Below are positions 1 to 11,520 of a stretch of 64,000 nt of DNA, in pieces. Under the pieces are notes generated by a model. It was not told the origin of the DNA and searched no databases. It saw only the letters and a program-made list of their open reading frames with translations. Every line of letters begins with the position of its first letter. Position 1 is the first letter of the stretch. Origin of the DNA: Solen grandis. Taxonomy: Eukaryota > Mollusca > Bivalvia > Adapedonta > Solenidae. Location: NCBI GenBank assembly GCA_021229015.1, contig CM037779.1:248001-312000 (forward strand), in the 5' to 3' direction. The translations under genes and the position numbers were made by a program.

Positions 1-37
1 CAAACTGCAAATAAATAGCAAGTATATCCATCTTCAG

Positions 38-3000
38 ACGACGGCAAGAGGAGAAAAGCAACAATGGTTGGCAAGTTATCTACGCGAATAATCAACCGGC
101 AACTGCAGCTGTGCATGAATTTGAAAACAACAGTAGGTTAACTTATTTTGTTATTTTAAAGTAAAACAAAAGTGGAAATTAAAGCAAAATATTGGTAGCA
201 TGAAAATGTTGTTCAGTTCATAGTTTTATTATATACTTTCTTTGTTAATGTGCAAACTTCTAAAATCTTTGTCAGATGGAACATTTAACCGTCTAGACCT
301 GCCCAAGATACAGTAATGATCTAGAAAATTCAAATATATGTTTGTTATTGATTTTCGAAAGAAAGGCTTATGGTGGTACATAATAACAGGTTAATTGAAT
401 GCATAAGTTGGTGATGAGTATTACTTTGCACCAATGAAAAAGGAGGGTCAGGATAATAATGTTAGGACATGTACAACGATATTACATGGGGAAAATGGAA
501 TAAAATATAGCTTGATAACAGAGATCCATCTACCATTCTTATATGATTAATGATTGGCAAGTGTCTGATCATATAACATCTGTGTAAAATGGTTTCTAAA
601 TGGCTGTCTAAAATATACGATCTCTCTCATTTCTAAATATCTGTTTCTGTTTAACGTCCCATCCGACATTATTTAAGCCATTTGGTCCCTATATCTACTT
701 GAGACAAATAAAGTGCTACCACACTGCAGTGCCACGCCATAGACATGCGGAATGATATCACATCCAGTAACATTATCCTTACACCGGGTTCAACCAGTCC
801 TGCATCTACCTTTGTATGCTGAACGCCAAGCCAGGGTGCTGTGGAGCTATATGGGATCGACACCCCCCAACCTGTTTATGGGATCAACAAACACCACCAC
901 CTGCCCCCTCCCCGTACCCTGTTTCTGGGCGGACGCCCTAACATCTCGGCATTTCTAAAAGTATAATTTATTATTATTGTGTTATTTATATTTATATGTT
1001 TATCACAAATTGCTGATAAAGTAAACATTACGTCTAGGTTACAATGCAGAAACAAACCAGGCTGATTCTAGAATTGAAATTGAAGTCCACCAGGATAGTA
1101 TGAGAGAAGGTAAATAAATGTTTTTTTTTTATTTTTTTATTTTATTTAAAACTCTTATAGGGAATATTATGTTGCAGTAGCTTTCCGTGGCTTTGTATTT
1201 TGCTCCGAGCAGCGTGGGAAGAAAGATATCTCGCGAGACCGAAAATACGAAGCCACGGAAAGCTACTGCAACATAATTTTCCTTTTATTATATACCTTTA
1301 CATTTTCAAAACAGAAGAAGTCAGTTTTTAGGGTTTTGATGGCTTTATTACTTTTTTCTTCAAAAAAAAAAAGAAAAAAAATCATCAATGGCGGATGAAT
1401 TTTACTATGGAATTTAAGCCACGCCCCCACCTCTTCTCATGTATTAAAGAAAAATGGCGGCCAACACGCTTACTGTAATGCTAAGTGGATTTTAACAAAA
1501 TGAAAAACACTAACATGTGAACACTGAATTTGGAATTAAACATGTCTGCTGGAAAACCTTTCGTTTTTCAATCACTGTCAGTGTCAGACGTGATAACTGG
1601 ACAGATTCTTTTCCGGCGTTTGGGCAATGTAGGAGAAGTGTCGACAGTTTTCGAGGTGTTGTTTATGATTGTGATAGGACAGTTCATCAGCGTTGCATTT
1701 TGAAAGATCTGACCAGCGTGCTTTGAGACACATTCTATTTCTGACATGCTGTGGATATTTGATGACACCACAGACTTAGATGTTTATCGTTTATTAAATA
1801 AATTTGACGAGATGATTTCTTTGATAAAAATAGAAACTGGTTCTCCCAGTAGTATTGGTTCTCGTCTCTATTTACTACGTAGCGCCCACTTACAGCGGGA
1901 ACCATGCCGAAAGTAGTCCGCACAGTGTGACGTCATACTATGTATTAGACGCTGATATAATACGGAATTTTAATCTGTTGAGTTGTATTTGCGTCTCGTA
2001 TTTTGCGTGTTTTAGGGCCAGAAAATGTATAGGTATATAATAAAATCATTTAGTCAAAGCTTTAACCGCAAAATAAATTCAATTTAGCCAATGAGCGATA
2101 TAAATATAAATGATGGGTAACACTGTGGGGAATTTAGAGATATAATCATGCACTATCAATTATGTACAGATATGTGTGTGTCCCTTGATTCGCAGATGAT
2201 GTATACGCACAACCTGATAAACCAAAGAAAGATGAAAGAAAAGCTTCTGTCAAAACCAATACTGAAGGTACCTATGGATAAACCTATGCTAAATTATGTT
2301 CATATACAGTTCAATCAAACCATTGGGCATATCATTTTAAATTTGAAAGCCTTTAAAGAGAATGCATTTTTAGAACAAATTTGAAGAATGAACCGGCAAA
2401 AAAGACATGATTTCCTATTTGAAATGTATCCATGCATGTCTGATTTTAATGTTTATTTAAGCAGCGTTTTTACATTGGTTTATTAATTTGATAAAACCAT
2501 GTAATTATCTATTATTTAGGTATATAAATGTGCAAAATATGTGATTTCTCAAAGTTATGAATGTTGATGACTTAGAGAAAAATAATTTAAGATTAATTGA
2601 TAGTTCATATTACTTTTTTAGAAAATTTGTATTCCGCTCCTCAAAAAGAAAAGACCAAGAATAACCCTGGAAAGAAGAAAAGGGAAGGAAAGGGAAAAGA
2701 AACTCCAGATGTGATCCACATTCCGCCGGTGCCTCGTAAATTGTCCAACTATATGGAGGATGACGACCTTGAGGAGATCAATGAAAGCAACATCTCCGAG
2801 ATGGACACTACAGATGGTTTAGATAAAATATACCTGCATACAGTTGTGCTAAAATAGATTTGTTTGTCTTTATTGTCATATTTTTTCTCAGTTTTTCCTT
2901 AGATTTAAAAAAAGAATATGAGTTGAATAAGGAAAAGTGTAATAAGTATAGTTAAACAATTGAACTATTTAATGTCATTCATACAAGTTTTAATACTTTC

Positions 3001-3138
3001 CCCATTTCAGGGAAAGTCTCAGAGCAGAGTGACACATATTACAACATGGCTGGGCTGATAAGGCACAGGATCCCTGTCGAGAACCTAGCCAATACAGTAG
3101 CAGAGAAGTCCGCGGATGATTTTCTTCAGGAATTCGAG
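38..3138 (+). CDS. PTP juxtamembrane exons 1-5
   Basis: Five small exons (38-132, 1050-1109, 2196-2267, 2622-2816, 3011-3138) link in matching phase 1. They encode a hydrophilic cytoplasmic segment with several Tyr-containing acidic motifs (for example DDVYAQPDKP and ENLYSAPQK), a Lys-rich patch around 2650-2700 and an acidic patch (MEDDDLEEINE). The last exon reads RHRIPVENLANTVAEKSADD, the conserved entry to the first PTP domain in receptor-type enzymes. The Tyr motifs could be phosphorylation or SH2-docking sites; that is inference. The frame of the first two exons is chosen because it stays open and keeps phase with the unmistakable later exons. Confidence 0.8.
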
Positions 3139-6100
3139 GTATAGTCAACTCCCTTTACAACAGCGGTGTTTGTTGCAGCAAATTTTGCTTTTATAAAGAA
3201 ATCGTCATTGTAAATAACAGAGTCGTAGAAGGATTATTCACTTTAGTTTTCAGGACAACTGCTGTTATAACGAGGATGTTTTTATGATGAATGCCGTTGT
3301 AAAGATGTTTAGTATTTGTATTTAACAATATTGCTTTTTAGTTAACACTATTGGTTTTATAGTTTTATTTCTGTTGTTCGTTTCAGAAAATACTTATAAT
3401 AAATACATTTGCATTGTTCTTTGTGCAGATAATTTACATATTTTTATATCTCAATGGAAGTACCATATTTATACATTATATCACATATAGATATATTAAG
3501 ATGCTGCTTTTGAGAGAAAAAGATTAAAGGGGTGGGGTAAGAAATGACAAATACTAGTAAAGTTCTGTATTCATGTTTTATGATAAAATGAAGAGATAAA
3601 ACGAATGATGGCACGAGAGTGTAATGTCAACTATTGGCTGAAGTTTAAAGTTTACACAAACCTATATATCTAAGGTAATCCATCTATCAGTAAATTATAA
3701 TCAATTGACTTTCAAATGCTTAAAAATACTTCAGTGCAAATGCAAGCATCCAATGACTTTGCTCAAGGTTTTTACTATTAAAACCCGGTGATCACTTGAT
3801 GAACCATGATCACAATTAAATGATAAATGGATTACCTTAAGTCATTTGCTTATTTGATCAGAGTCTTACAGATGGTCTGTCACGTGACTACGTAGCGGCA
3901 GTGAATCCGGAAAATAAATACAGAAATAGATACAATATGATTTACCCATGTACGTAATATGTTTTTTGTTTATAACATCTTCATAAAGAAGTATTCAGTA
4001 CACATAGCATGTCATCAAACCATTCTTCTACTTTTACAGATTATCAAACATGTATGTATTAAAGTATATAATAATGGTAATATCATCGATTTTAAATCAT
4101 TGTAATTATTATTTAAAATATGATTTAAAATAATATATTTAAATTCCAAAGACGTTTTTATCCTTGAACATTTAAGGACCCTAAGTAGATGGAGTTAAAT
4201 ATATTATTTAAATTGTATGGCAAATAACAAGTAATAAACATTATTAAATATTCGATACTTTCTACACCGTTACGCCATGCCAATTTCAGAAAATAAAACA
4301 ACATCATTTAGATTTCCCATAAACATGTTGATCCTTCGTTATTTGTGTTGTTGATATATGAAGTTGTATATCAATGCTATATTTCAAACATCATATTTTT
4401 TCGAAACAAAAAAGTGGTTGAAACTTTATAGTTTATTGTTTCAGACGATATATCACGTGTAAAACTCACCGGCGAATCGTCGGATTACATCAACGCAAGT
4501 TATATTGATGTACGTATATCATTGATTTGCATTTAATAAAACTACAAGAATATTTTTAAGTATTAAAATAAAGAATACGACAGAAGTTTATAATATGATT
4601 TTAAATACCTTATTTATATGTTCATTTATATAAATATTTGTTTTTAAGGCCAGTTAATCAAAGCAAATAAGTGAATTTTATATGCGTGGTTGTTTATTGA
4701 TATACAAAGTGTTCATCTTATGATATTATAGGGTTATCAACAATCACAGACCTACATTGCGTGTCTAGGTAAGTATTTATTAAATTGATTGAAACGTTCT
4801 CATTAATATAAGTCAAATATTTGTGAATAAAACACAGAACAAAATTTCGATTGGAAACTGAAACATCGAAACAGAAAATAAGTTCTGATAATGTCTAAAC
4901 AGGAATTACAGGACATACGGGTAAAACCACCGACCCCATTTATTTTAAAGTTCAGTCCATAATGTATTTTACATCACTCATTAAAGAAATTAATCGTTTT
5001 ATTTTTTATTTCTATAAAGGACCAACAGAGACCACAACGGACAAGTTTGTCCTGTTCTGGACAATGATTTGGCAACAGAAGGTTGAGAAGATTGTAATGT
5101 TGACAAGACTGATGGAGGGTAAGGTGAGTAATAAAATGTTCAATTTAAGGAAATTTATATTGAAAAGTTTACTGGAAAAAAAAATGTAAATAGACACAAA
5201 AAATAAACCTCGACAGGATCAATTTAACCTGCCATATCGAGATGTCTCCACCACGGATCCGGTGAAATGTCGTATTATTAATTCATGTATACGACGTTTT
5301 ATTAAATAAATAAGCAATGGTCGATAAGAATGCAAAGCGTATTCACTATTGAGCGAATGTGGGTTTCGACGATGACAAAGGTGCTTTTTGAAAAAAAAAG
5401 TTTTTTCATCAGAGTTTCACTGACAAAAAGTTTGCAAGTATTCCATTTTATTTAGAATACTGCAGAGATTGACCATAGTGTGTGAGAGCGCATGCTACTT
5501 TGAAATGTTGTTCATATGCACATTAAATGTCCAATTGTAGGCTTTTACATTCAAAGAATCTAAAGTATTTGGGCAGACCGATAAATGCATTGTTTTACAG
5601 TGGATCATCGAATTTTCGGCCTGGTGATTATCCACATGTATAGAGGAGTAGGCCTTTCAAATTGTTTTATGTGTATACAGAATACTCAAGGTCAAGTCAA
5701 AGTATCTGTAGATAAACTAATATCTGATAACATTTAGCAAGTTAAGACTAATTGATTGGTTTGTAAAGTAAAAACAAATCTGATTTGTTTGAAAGTTGTC
5801 GTCCCACCGACAGTATTTCAGTCATTTGGAGACGATGTCTACTTGAGACAGATATAGTGCTGCCACACTACAGTATCACGCCGTAGACATGTGGCATGAT
5901 ACCACACCCGGTCACATTATCCTGACACTGGGCCAACCAGTCCTGCAACTACCCTTATATGCTGAGCGTCATGCAAGGGAGCTATAACAGTACCATTTTT
6001 TACGACTTTGGTATGTCGCAGCCGGGAATCGAACCCACGACCTCCCGCACCCGAGGCGGACGCTCTAACCACTCGGCCACCGGGGACGGTAAAAAAATAA

Positions 6101-9100
6101 AAATAAATCTGATACATTCAAGACAATATTAATTACATATTCAGGAAACAGCACATTCAAATGTTTTTTCATTTATTATAGCGCGTTTTTCAGGGCAACT
6201 TATAAAATAGTTTAAGGATCAATACCAACAGTGGTTATAAACAGTGTCGCGAATATATGACTTCAGAAAATGAAATGTGAGCAGTATTGGCCTGACACAG
6301 ACTGTGAATCTTATGGAAATATCACGGTATATCGAATATCGGAGATAAACTACGCTGAATTCTCAATCAGAAACTTCGATGTCGTGAAGGTATCGCTAAT
6401 ATCACTTATAAATAAGTCATTTCCCTGCTGTTACATAACTGTAAAAGTACCGTACGTGTAAATTTTATCTTTTATCAGAAACTGTCCATACACTTTCAGC
6501 AAAATATTCTATATAGTAAAATTACGCTTTATGTCTTTTCGATACAATATATGTTATACATTTTAAATGTATATTTATTATATAACAAATGTTACGTGTT
6601 TATTGAAATAAATCTAATCATGCATTAAATATACTTTCACTCCTTTGTTTTTAATATTGAAAATATAAACAATATAAATATTTACACGAAGGGTTCCGAG
6701 AGACGCCATGTTTGCCAGATCCACTATTTGGCATGGCCTGACAGGGGTGTACCAGATGACGTCACAAGTTTGCTGGAGTTCCGCCATAAAGTTGATAGAA
6801 TACCCACATGCCTGAATGGACCAACGGTTGTCCACTGCAGGTTCGTGGTTACAAAAGAATGTCTTAACAGTATTTAGTTTGAAAAGAAAACCATACGGCT
6901 TAATTTTAATAATGTTGTGACGTCTAACCATACTAATTGAAAACCCTTAACAATATTTTATGTCATGTTTTGGAGGTAATAAGGTTACATTCTCTGAGAC
7001 ATGGTCTATTCTCGCGGAACTAACCTTATATGGATCATCAAGATGTGCTTCAGTTAAAAATTATGTGGGTTTCTGGTGGTACATATGAGGGCAATACATG
7101 CAAATGTGGCGCGGAAAATCAATAAAAGATATTCGACCATTTTTAACAGACGCTTATGGATTTGTGGTCCATATAAGGTTGTTACCCCGTTCTATGAATA
7201 TAAAAAATATAACAGAGAAAACAGCCTTGTTTATAATCACTCTCTAAAATACAAGTATGCTTAAAAAATACAGTTACATTTTCAAATAAAATTAAATTCT
7301 AAATTTCAGCGCTGGGATCGGACGTACGGGGACGTATATTGCACTGGATATGTTGATACGAGAGGGATCAGAGGAACAGTACGTAGACGTTTTTGGCTGT
7401 GTAAATGGAATCAGAGGCCAAAGAGTAAATCTTGTGCAGAATGTGGTATGTATAACATCGTATGAAAATATATATTTCTATTCACCATATTTCATTTTAA
7501 TTTCATAGAAAACCTACCATTGCAAAAAATAAAAAATAAAGGAAATTTGATTTAAATTAATGTAATTGGTATAACATGCGTCATTCAACATATCCATGTG
7601 TCTTAAAAAGATAAGATAATGACGCGGTTATACCGAAAAACAAAAGTGTTTCTGCATCTCAAATATTGACCAGACATGTCATTGTGTATAACAGGATCAG
7701 TACAGTTCCTTCACCATGCTCTTGTTCACGAGCTGACGTTGCCATGTCAGATGTTGTCACCTGAACACCTGGCATGGTTCGTCACAGAAGAGGGGCGCAA
7801 TGAACTGCGGCGGCAGTTTAAGGTGAGAATACAGACCAAGATTACATATATAACGACTTAAAATTGAAAAATAAACAAAATAGTGAGACTACAGCAATGT
7901 TAAAGACGAACTAGGTAATAACATTGGTAAGAGCGAAATGGTTACAGGTTTTAGATACGTTCATTAAATATTTTAAATAAAAATGTTTGCTTATTAAAAT
8001 CTTGACAAAATGCGCGGGTGTTTTTGTTGCTGTTGTATCATAACGTGACAATCAGCTATATTTTATAGCTTTATTCTATATATTCTCTATACAATAAAAC
8101 GAACACTATAATTAATACAATTTCATGATAACGGTTCATAGAATAGAAAAAAATACCAAATCAATTATTTGTTAATGATCAACACTTCATATATCTTAAT
8201 AGGTTTGCTTGATATTTATACAATATAGAATGCAAAGTGTTATTATTTTGACTGCATCGAATACATTGAATCAGCCAAAACAGCTATTACAATGCAAATC
8301 TATGGTTGCCGAGCGTTTGTTTCTGATACGTATAACATATTATTCCAACTGTGATGCTTTACAAACCATTTATTATATTCTGTATTTGTGCTACCATGCG
8401 TAAAACCAATAGTTTTAAAGTGTAAACTGATTAATTTCTCGTGCCGAAGGTTTCAAAATACAATTATAGAATTACGTTACAGCAACTACAGGCTGTGATC
8501 AAGGGAACACCGGATATGGACACTGAATCTGTTAGACGTAACAAGGACCTTAAAACAAAGAACCGCAAAGAAACTGATGTTCCTGGTACATCGTTACTTT
8601 ATTCGGTTATATGGTTGTATGGTTATATCTATGGGTTTGGAACTTGAATGTAAGAAAACTGCCCAAGGAAATGAATCATTGAACAAATATGGCGTCATAC
8701 TTGCCTAATACTGTACTTAAGTAAACAAATGGTACAAACATGCAAACCTGTGCAAGATTTTGTTATTTTCTTTAAAGAAGGTTGATTAAAATAATCATTC
8801 CAGAGAGCGATTTTGATAATGGCTTTGGATATGTAGATTGTGTTTCCGAATATTTGATGCAATATGGCACAAACAATATGTATTACAAATATATAATTCA
8901 AACGTAATTATATACAACGTATTTGAAACATAGTGATTTCTTTAAAGATTTTTTTAGATTCTAAAACTGATTTTAAATAACTATTTAGGTATCCAAATGT
9001 CGTGCAATGGGTTTTTCGCAATGCCTTTCATTAAGTCACCTTATTCAGTAAAGAGATTTTTTCAGGATACATTCAACTATGTATTTTAGGTGACCGACAG

Positions 9101-11243
9101 AAGGTTAAACTCAAATCTAAAAAGCGTGGAAGTAGTGACTACATCAATGCCACCTTCATCAATGTAAGCTATATACCGCGATAAGTGTTATATCCCCTAC
9201 ATTTCCATAACTAGATATATTCAATATAATGTTGTCTGTTTTTAAGAAGTACTATGCATAAATGAGTTTTTCACATATTATTTTCTGAAAATTTAAGATC
9301 AGAGATTCTACATGGTTAGTTGGATATTAATTGTTTTACATGTTTCTATATTGAGTTCCCTGACTATCTGTCTGTTATTAATCCTCGTATTTCATTAAAA
9401 CATTTTCATGAATGTATTTCTTTTCTTTATAGGGGTACAGTAAAGGGAAGCAATTTATTGTCGCTCAAACTCCACTGCCTGAAACTCTTGTGGATTTTGT
9501 TGAACTTATCATGCAAGAAAACATCACCTGTATCGTATCAATGGATCCAGAGATCACACATGACATAGTAAAATTAAATCTTTATTTCCTGACCCTCTTG
9601 CTGAAAATGCAATACATTATACACGTTCATGCAATCACAGTTACACCTTTGATTTGTCTTTTTGTTCCAAAATAATCTTTGAAATTTACTTTTGTCTGCT
9701 AAATACTTTTATTGTCTGCTTAAATCTCATTGTCTGCTAGATACTTTAATCGTTATGAACTTCTTTGGTGGACAAATGAATGCCTCCTGCATTTTAAATA
9801 CTACAATAAATACCATAAGAAATAATGCCGAATTTCAGATGAAAAAGTTTGTACTTAAAATCGATTCCTTAAGAATATGTGTTCTATGATGAATACTTTG
9901 CTTTAAAAACAAAGTGTTGATAAAAAAATTTGAATAAAAAAAACTAGTCCATTCAATTATACGGGTTGACTTGTTGACAAGTCGACATGTTCAATTCCTG
10001 TAATATTGACTTTTTTCTTGTCTTTCACATACATTTACTTCCATTTTAAACTATTTTGCAATTATAACCTCGCTTTTTAGACCGTCGGAATTTATCTCCC
10101 GCCAGCTAATCAAAACTTGGAAGTCGACATCTACACAATCACTTGTACACAGAGCGAATCTTTTGCTTATTATGTAATGAGATCACTAGAGGTGTCGAAA
10201 CGACATAGGGTGAGCAAGCTTTATTATGCAGAATACGCATGTATTAAAAACCTCGGAATATACCTTGCTAATAATATAAGTTGTTCAATGTCAATTGTGT
10301 TTATAAGCAGATACTTACATTAATATTTATATTATTTTATTTTAATTGATAATATATGTCCAGATATCACATTTAGAGTTTCGCATGGTTGTGGTTTTTC
10401 TTTGTGGGGGGGGAATTTTTTTCATGGCAAATATCAAAGATTACATAAATGACTTAATAGATGAAATGAATTAGTACGCATATAGGTTACAAACGCGTTT
10501 ATTCTATCGATACCAAGTACAATAGTGGGATATATATGAGCATTTTAGAAATGATGTGTAATGAAGCATGTAATATCTTTTCCCAGTACGAATTTTTACT
10601 TTCATTAAAATGCGACATGTATCTCTTTCCTACATCAAACGATATTTAGCACTGGCCAATTGTGTCTCTGAGCTATGCATTTGTTCACAATACAGCGGGG
10701 CACAAAAAAGAGGACGGTGTACCATTTCCAGCCAACATTGTGGCAGACCAATGATCCAGTACCCTCTGATGCTGCAGACTTTGTTCGCATGGTTTCTGTA
10801 GTAGAACAAACTGCAGCAAGCAGTGGAGAGAACGGCGGAGTAACACTCATACATTGCCTGTATGTAAAGTTATGAACACGATTGTTTTCCCGATAAAGTA
10901 ATATGTATTACATTGTACTAGAATGCATAGTAGATTCAAACAAGACAGTATCTGATTATCATTTTACAGACATATTTAATAGATCAATGATTGTCCGATA
11001 GGTACTGCACAGTTCTTTGATATTTTCCCTTAGTTTACTTATTCATATATCATTTTTCAACATTTTATAAAGTAACCTAAATATGTAATACCATTTTGTT
11101 TTTACAGGAATGCCGCGGAAAGGAGCGGATTGTTTTGCGGCGTTGCCTTACTGATCCAGAAGCTGAGACATGAACAAAATATAAGCGTGATCAACACTGT
11201 TCGTCAGTTAAAATCAATTAGGCACCTAGCGATACCATACGAG
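38..11243 (+). CDS. receptor-type protein tyrosine phosphatase, cytoplasmic part (19 exons, both ends incomplete)
   Basis: Reconstructed exons: 38-132, 1050-1109, 2196-2267, 2622-2816, 3011-3138, 3862-3949, 4445-4509, 4732-4768, 5020-5123, 6267-6389, 6692-6840, 7310-7445, 7695 (or 7706)-7822, 8483-8585, 9090-9163, 9433-9567, 10081-10209, 10696-10859, 11108-11243. All have AG/GT borders and intron phases match throughout except at 7695. About 700 residues are visible: a charged juxtamembrane segment, then tandem PTP domains D1 and D2. D1 carries the KNRY-like motif (NKYRNRYNMIYPY), SDYINASYIDGY, the WPD loop (WPDRGVPDD) and the P-loop HCSAGIGRTG. It should remove phosphate from tyrosines on the cytoplasmic face of the plasma membrane. 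Extracellular and transmembrane exons lie upstream of the window. The C-terminal part of D2 is not found and may lie in the gap at 11421. The acceptor at 6692 has a poor pyrimidine tract. The family is certain; the subfamily is not. Confidence 0.93.
649..957 (-). repeat. SINE family A, full-length copy in PTP intron
   Basis: Reading the minus strand, a tRNA-like head (CCGAGATGTTAGGGCGTCCG) leads into a body shared with eight or so other places in the window. It ends with the family tail that resembles CTGTCGGTGGGACGTTAAAC. It is diverged from the cleaner copies at 5797-6087 and 21139-21425. Confidence 0.8.
1163..1279. repeat. hairpin-forming inverted repeat (MITE-like) in PTP intron
   Basis: Arms of about 40 bp at 1163-1201 and 1240-1279 are nearly perfect inverted repeats (core TGCAGTAGCTTTCCGTGGCT), separated by a loop of about 38 bp that includes TCTCGCGAGA. 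This is typical of a small palindromic non-autonomous element. Confidence 0.75.
3862..7822 (+). CDS. PTP catalytic domain D1 exons
   Basis: Eight exons (3862-3949 to 7695/7706-7822) encode the active PTP fold. In order: SRDYVAAVNPENKYRNRY, the pTyr-loop region SDYINASYIDGY, FWTMIWQQKVEKIVMLT, CEQYWPD, the WPD loop WPDRGVPDD (6733-6760 region) with its general-acid Asp, and the P-loop VVHCSAGIGRTGT. The P-loop is split by the intron between 6840 and 7310, with the catalytic Cys just before it and the Arg after it. The Q-loop Gln is in NLVQN at the end of exon 7310-7445. All catalytic residues are present, so D1 is predicted active if the next exon's reading problem is an assembly error. Confidence 0.92.
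5797..6087 (-). repeat. SINE family A, best preserved full-length copy
   Basis: On the minus strand this starts with a tRNA-like head (GGTGGCCGAGTGGTTAGAGC, a good pol III A box, and GGTTCGATTCC, a good B box). It continues through a body with the motif GGTAGTTGCAGGACTGGTTG and ends near CTGTCGGTGGGACG. It sits in the PTP intron between exons 5020-5123 and 6267-6389. Clear A and B boxes show that it derives from a pol III transcript; it is not a functional tRNA gene. Confidence 0.88.
7695..7822 (+). CDS. PTP exon with one-base length conflict
   Basis: The canonical acceptor at 7693-7694 gives an exon of 128 nt that starts GAT CAG TAC (DQY, as expected after the Q-loop). The following residues (FLHHALVHELTLP and on) lie one frame away, and the first frame hits a stop after about 13 codons. 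A length of 129 nt would join both halves and match the phase 0 ends of the flanking exons. Alternatively a second AG at 7704-7705 gives a 117 nt in-frame exon (7706-7822) that drops DQY plus one residue. It is either a missing base in the assembly, a genuine lesion, or use of the shifted acceptor. Confidence 0.85.
8483..11243 (+). CDS. PTP domain D2 exons, predicted pseudophosphatase
   Basis: Six exons (8483-8585, 9090-9163, 9433-9567, 10081-10209, 10696-10859, 11108-11243). The first encodes a linker rich in Lys, Arg and Asp; the next gives SSDYINATFINGY, the D2 counterpart of the substrate loop. The WPD loop is replaced by WQTNDPVPSD, so the general-acid position is changed. The P-loop reads HCLNAAERSG: the Cys and Arg of HCX5R remain, but the intervening residues differ from the consensus. 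Inactive D2 domains usually regulate or stabilise D1 in receptor PTPs. The C-terminal helix that should follow IRHLAIPYE is absent before the gap at 11421. Confidence 0.88.
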
Positions 11244-11420
11244 GTAATGTCGAAACAATTATAATGTGAATTTGTCTCAAAATAAAAACACATACTTCCA
11301 AGTTTTTAAAGTTGTGAAAACGTGTATCATTTTGCAATAGGATGCAAATGTTTCAATGTGAAGCACAATGAGCGCTTTGCTCGTCAGACATTTCTTTAAT
11401 GTTTGTCGTGTTTACATAAC

Positions 11421-11520
11421 NNNNNNNNNNNNNNNNNNNNNNNNNNNNNNNNNNNNNNNNNNNNNNNNNNNNNNNNNNNNNNNNNNNNNNNNNNNNNNNN
11501 NNNNNNNNNNNNNNNNNNNN
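11421..11520. other. assembly gap (100 N)
   Basis: Exactly 100 unknown bases, the usual placeholder for a gap of unknown size. It follows the last recognisable PTP exon and probably hides the end of that gene. Confidence 0.99.

Noticed and set aside
5797..6087. tRNA gene candidate (A and B boxes)
   Set aside because: The tRNA-like part is the head of a repeated SINE present many times in the window; the acceptor stem is not complete.
6614..6931. 105-codon minus-strand open frame
   Set aside because: Antisense of the PTP WPD-loop exon (6692-6840), which has clear family motifs.
10630..10854. Two overlapping minus-strand frames of about 70 codons
   Set aside because: Antisense shadows of the PTP D2 exon 10696-10859.
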